From an uncultured Verrucomicrobiota bacterium (lineage in GTDB: Bacteria; Verrucomicrobiota; Verrucomicrobiia; Limisphaerales; UBA9464): DNA of 24,454 nucleotides. The notes under the pieces were generated by a model. It did not search any database and was not told where the DNA came from. It saw only the letters and a list, made by a program, of their open reading frames with translations. The first letter of the stretch is position 1; each line of letters begins with the position of its first letter. The stretch is from the NCBI GenBank assembly GCA_903864375.1, contig CAIPFS010000476.1:1-24454 (forward strand), given 5' to 3'. The translations under genes and the position numbers were made by a program. Positions 21,341 through 24,454 of the stretch are shown one piece after another.

Positions 21341-22843
21341 ATGACGCTGACCCTGCTGAATCGATATCGTCGGAACCTGCGGTGGGGCGTTCTTGGGGCA
21401 GGTCTCGCCTGGGTCTGCAGTTCCGGTCCGTGCCTCGGAGCATCCGCATTGACGCTTCAAGGTCCGTCCGTTCGTGCGTCGGATTTCCGGGTGACGGCCT
21501 TTGCCAGAAATGTCGATTTTCCGTTGGGAATGGTGCTCCTGGATGACGGTTCGCTGCTGGTGGCTGAAACCAGGGGAACCAGTCTCTGGACAGGAACTTC
21601 AGGCCAGCTCGTCCGCTATGTGGATGCGGATCAGGACGGAGTTGCCGATGGGGCCGGAACCGTGCTCTACAGCGGCCTGCCCAGCGGCCTGACGTCGTTG
21701 AGGAAATGCGGTTCGCTGGTGTTCGTCACAGGCCAGGGATCCGGCCGTCCCATGTGGGTTCTGAGGGCAGGAGCCACGCCGGAGGCACCGCTTTCATTGG
21801 TCGGGTCGTTGACTGTCCGTTATCCGACCGGTGGTTGGGAGCACCCGCATTCCGGTCTGGCCGTTCGTCCGATCCCGGGAAAACCCGGCAGTTGCGACCT
21901 CCTCTTTCAGGTGGGTTCCGACCAGAACTTCGCCCGGACCACCCGGACCGCAGCCCTGGGCAATACTCAGATTACGGGGGCCAACGGGGTCCTTCAGGGA
22001 GAATCGATTTACGTGGTCACCCTGACCGACCACGGCACCAATGTCACCGCTTCAGGTCCGAGGCAACTCGCCAAAGGGCTTCGAAACCCGGCGGGATTCA
22101 TCTTTCATCCGGTCACGGGAGACCTCTACTTCAATGACAACGGCATCGACGGGTTGATTGACGCCAACGAACCCCTCAGTGCCGACGAACTGAATGTCAT
22201 TCCGGCGGCTCAAATTGGAAACGGGACGATTCCCGACTTCGGATTTCCCGACAACTACACCGAGTACCGCACTGGAAGAATCGTCGGGGGCCAGGGAGTT
22301 CAACCGTTGTTTGCCTTTCAGCCCCAGCCCAACCCGCTGACAGGTTCGGAAAGTGAGGGCCCCAACGAAATAGCCTTCGCCCCGCCTGGATTTCCTCCGG
22401 GATTGAATAACGGGGTCTTTCTGGGATTTCACGGAAAGTGGGCTCTTGCGGGTCTTTCCAACGAGGAAAACCCGCTTGTCTTTGCCGATTTGACCACCGG
22501 CCACTATTTTCAATTCATTGGCAACGACGAGACGGCGGTGGGCCATTTTGACGGCCTGCTATCAACCGACGATTCGCTGTTCTTGAGTGATCTGACGGGA
22601 ACGGGCAATACCGACAACAGCCGGAGTGCGGGGGTCATCTACCAGATCAAATCGTTGGTGGCTCGTCGGCTGAATTACGAGGTGGCGCGGAACGCCATCC
22701 ATTTTCAATGGAGCCGCGGGGGGACATTGCAGCAGGGGGCCTCCGCCTCAGGCCCCTGGTCTGCCGTTGTTTCCGGAACCAACGATTGGACGCTGGCCGT
22801 GGATGCCACCGCCACGAACTCTTTCTTCCGGGTTCAATTTTGA
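21341..22843 (+). CDS. Secreted PQQ-type sugar/sorbosone dehydrogenase-like beta-propeller
   Basis: ATG 21341 (500 residues; weak GAAGGG site at 21328-21333) gives a basic start, a hydrophobic core and a cleavable signal peptide ending near Cys-Leu-Gly-Ala. The next ~390 residues have the repeated blade phrasing of soluble PQQ glucose/sorbosone dehydrogenases: FPLGMVLLDDGSLLVAE, GWEHPHSGLAVRP, LRNPAGFIFHPVTGDLYFND and GVFLGFHGKWAL. The final ~55 residues (FQWSRGGTLQQGASASGPW to FFRVQF) form the short C-terminal beta domain common on secreted verrucomicrobial proteins. The likely role is periplasmic or extracellular oxidation of sugars or alcohols, but PQQ binding cannot be proved from sequence. 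It converges with the next gene, 24 bp away. Confidence 0.8.
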   Translation: MTLTLLNRYRRNLRWGVLGAGLAWVCSSGPCLGASALTLQGPSVRASDFRVTAFARNVDFPLGMVLLDDGSLLVAETRGTSLWTGTSGQLVRYVDADQDGVADGAGTVLYSGLPSGLTSLRKCGSLVFVTGQGSGRPMWVLRAGATPEAPLSLVGSLTVRYPTGGWEHPHSGLAVRPIPGKPGSCDLLFQVGSDQNFARTTRTAALGNTQITGANGVLQGESIYVVTLTDHGTNVTASGPRQLAKGLRNPAGFIFHPVTGDLYFNDNGIDGLIDANEPLSADELNVIPAAQIGNGTIPDFGFPDNYTEYRTGRIVGGQGVQPLFAFQPQPNPLTGSESEGPNEIAFAPPGFPPGLNNGVFLGFHGKWALAGLSNEENPLVFADLTTGHYFQFIGNDETAVGHFDGLLSTDDSLFLSDLTGTGNTDNSRSAGVIYQIKSLVARRLNYEVARNAIHFQWSRGGTLQQGASASGPWSAVVSGTNDWTLAVDATATNSFFRVQF

Positions 22844-22867
22844 CGCCCCCACCGCTCCGATCCTGCG

Positions 22868-23533
22868 TCACGCGAGGCCGAGTTTGACCAGGACTTCCTT
22901 CGGTGGTCCCTCCCACCGGGGCATCGGTTTGTTGCCGATATACCCCACATCCGCCATGCCTTGGGGGGTGCTGTAAAAGCCGCCCAGCACGAGATTTCGA
23001 AAGACGCTGAAGTTCGCAGCGATCGCCTTGAGTCGCTCCGCCGCCCGTGGCCCGTACGCAATCTCATCCACGATGGCCGTCTGCTGATCGGGCGAGGAAC
23101 CTGCGAAGGATTTGCCAAAACGGTTGGACGCCTCTTTTTCGACATGGCCGAGCAGCGCGAGGATTTTGATGCGGTCGGCCTGTTGTTCGGGATAAGGGGC
23201 GCTGACCCATTCATCGATGAATTCCGGAACCCCCACGGCACTTGCCGCCGGGGATTTTTCGTCAGCCGGGATCACCACGTCGGCCAGGGCGGCCGCCACC
23301 GTCCGTTGGTCTCCGCTCAGGGTCAGGGGCCACAGATCACCCGGCTTGTAGCTCTTGTTGAGCACGGCATCCATTCCGTACGGTTTCCCGGTCACCGGAC
23401 CGGCGGGGGCCAGGGTCGGTTCGCCCAGCGCCGGGGTTGGCAGGGCCACCGCGAGACCGGCGGCCAGCATCCATTGCAGGGCATCTCGCCGTGAGAGGCT
23501 GCGTTCGTCACCCGGTTCAAAAGGAGGATTCAT
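22868..23533 (-). CDS. Gluconate 2-dehydrogenase subunit 3 family protein (Tat-exported)
   Basis: The 221-residue protein starts with a Tat signal (SRRDALQWM followed by a hydrophobic segment to about residue 37). The mature part has the subunit 3 pattern: LSGDQRTVAAALADVVIPAD, GVPEFIDEWVSAPYP, a helical middle, and GFYSTPQGMADVGYIGN near the end. This small subunit partners a GMC-type flavoprotein and is thought to be needed for its export or maturation, since only the small subunit carries the Tat signal. It lies 23 bp downstream of the GMC gene on the same strand, so the two form an operon. No clear Shine-Dalgarno site is present. Confidence 0.88.
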   Translation of the reverse strand: MNPPFEPGDERSLSRRDALQWMLAAGLAVALPTPALGEPTLAPAGPVTGKPYGMDAVLNKSYKPGDLWPLTLSGDQRTVAAALADVVIPADEKSPAASAVGVPEFIDEWVSAPYPEQQADRIKILALLGHVEKEASNRFGKSFAGSSPDQQTAIVDEIAYGPRAAERLKAIAANFSVFRNLVLGGFYSTPQGMADVGYIGNKPMPRWEGPPKEVLVKLGLA

Positions 23534-23556
23534 GGGGGTTCAGTGAAAGGTGGCGC

Positions 23557-24454
23557 TTAAATGTCGCCCTTGCGCAGTTGTTCCAACAGATATTCGGAAG
23601 CCCGCCAGGCCACGGCCATGATGGAGAGGGTGGGGTTTTTGTCGGCATTGCTGACAAAGGGTCCGCCATCCGTGACGAACAAGTTGGGAACGTCCCACGA
23701 CTGGCAATACCCGTTCAGAACCGATTCCCGCGGATTGGCGCCCATGCAGGTGGTGCCGACTTCATGGATGATGGCTCCCCCGGGATAAATGGCCTCGCGC
23801 CCGTCCTGACGGGGTGTTCCGGTCACCTTGCCCCCCATGGACTCGATGATGTCCTTGAAGGTGGCATGCATGTGGGCGGCCTGTTTGATCTCATGCTCGC
23901 TCCACTTGAAGCGGAAGCGCAGAACGGGAATGCCGTAGTCATCCTTGACGTCGGGATCGATTTCGCAGCGGCTGTCGTCGTTGGGGATCATCTCACCGCG
24001 CCCGGCCAGATGAATAAATGAACCGTAATAACGCCGGGCCTCCTGTTTGAGTTTCTTTCCGTACGCTCCCTCGGTCAGTTTCTCCAATCCCCCGAAGGTC
24101 CCCATGCCGGGCATGGGTCGGCCTCCGCCGATCTCGATATGATAACCCCGGGCGAAACCGAGCTTGCCCGCCATCTGCTGCTGGTACAGCCACCACGGGG
24201 TGTAGACCTGCATGCTGTTGCCGGCGCCTTCGTCATTCCACGATGGCAGACCTTCGAGGGCGGGAATCTGACCGCCCAAATCGGCACCCACGGTATCCAT
24301 CAGGTAACGGCCAATGCGTCCCGAGGAGTTGCCGAGACCGTTGGCAAAGCGAACGGATTTGGAGTTCAGCAGAATGCGGGCCGATTCGCAGCCGCTGGCC
24401 GCCAGAACCACCACCCGGGCCTTCACGTGCATATCCTTGCGCGTCACCTTGTCA
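23557..24454 (-). CDS. GMC-family oxidoreductase, C-terminal part (runs off the window)
   Basis: The visible ~299 residues are the C-terminal half of a GMC flavoprotein (gluconate/sorbitol dehydrogenase-like large subunit); the frame is still open at the right window edge, so the FAD-binding N-terminus lies outside. Visible features: ARVVVLAASGCESARILLNS of the central FAD domain, the HEVGTTCMGANPRESV segment carrying the conserved His, and the closing FVTDGGPFVSNADKNPTL motif with the second conserved Asn/His-type position. It oxidises alcohol groups of sugars or polyols and passes electrons onward, with the subunit 3 protein encoded just downstream as partner. Confidence 0.9.
   Translation of the reverse strand, partial: DKVTRKDMHVKARVVVLAASGCESARILLNSKSVRFANGLGNSSGRIGRYLMDTVGADLGGQIPALEGLPSWNDEGAGNSMQVYTPWWLYQQQMAGKLGFARGYHIEIGGGRPMPGMGTFGGLEKLTEGAYGKKLKQEARRYYGSFIHLAGRGEMIPNDDSRCEIDPDVKDDYGIPVLRFRFKWSEHEIKQAAHMHATFKDIIESMGGKVTGTPRQDGREAIYPGGAIIHEVGTTCMGANPRESVLNGYCQSWDVPNLFVTDGGPFVSNADKNPTLSIMAVAWRASEYLLEQLRKGDI

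Noticed and set aside
1..24454. CRISPR arrays, tRNA or rRNA genes
   Set aside because: No regularly spaced repeats and no tRNA- or rRNA-like sequence were seen in the intergenic stretches.

Overview
The window looks like a chromosomal segment of a GC-rich Verrucomicrobiota bacterium (Limisphaerales/Pedosphaera-like is my best guess). The evidence is the host flank: a secreted PQQ-type beta-propeller dehydrogenase ending in the LQ-x-GPW ... FFRVQF tail seen in many secreted verrucomicrobial proteins, and a Tat-exported gluconate-dehydrogenase subunit 3 protein beside a GMC oxidoreductase. The assignment is inference from protein style, not from a marker gene.

Layout. 1-286: noncoding, with an operator-like array of dyads. 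287-1369 (minus): acyltransferase-3 membrane protein. 1370-1598: divergent intergenic region. 1599-19885 (all plus): a compact phage-derived structural operon. 19886-20224: AT-richer intergenic gap. 20225-21289 (plus): choloylglycine-hydrolase-family Ntn amidase. 21341-22843 (plus): PQQ-type dehydrogenase. 22868-23533 and 23557 to the window edge (minus): gluconate dehydrogenase subunit 3 and a partial GMC oxidoreductase.

The phage operon has a Mu-type head: DUF935 portal, a Mu I-like protease fused through a scaffold-like linker to the major capsid protein, and a gp36/DUF1320 adaptor. These are joined to a lambda/GTA-type non-contractile tail: terminator, tube, chaperone with a predicted -1 frameshift, short tape measure, Dit-hub fusion, NlpC/P60 peptidase and a J-like tip protein. 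The same head-tail combination occurs in B3/D3112/RcapMu-type transposable siphophages and, for the tail tip, in gene transfer agents. Between the head and tail modules sit two large SGNH-hydrolase proteins, both with convincing Sec signal peptides, preceded by an Ig-like fibre/adaptor protein. No integrase, transposase, repressor, terminase, replication or lysis gene is visible, and ordinary cellular genes flank the cluster on both sides.

The most interesting observations are: (i) a self-contained capsid-tail operon without packaging or mobility genes, possibly a domesticated, GTA-like particle or a decayed prophage; (ii) a pair of apparently exported SGNH enzymes inside that operon; (iii) a textbook -1 frameshift signal (GGGAAAA plus a perfect 14-bp stem) in the tail chaperone gene; (iv) a protease-scaffold-capsid fusion with a possible nested start; (v) a hub protein with the same cysteine spacing as the Fe-S protein gpL of lambda. 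Many junctions are ATGA overlaps, so translation is probably coupled along the operon.
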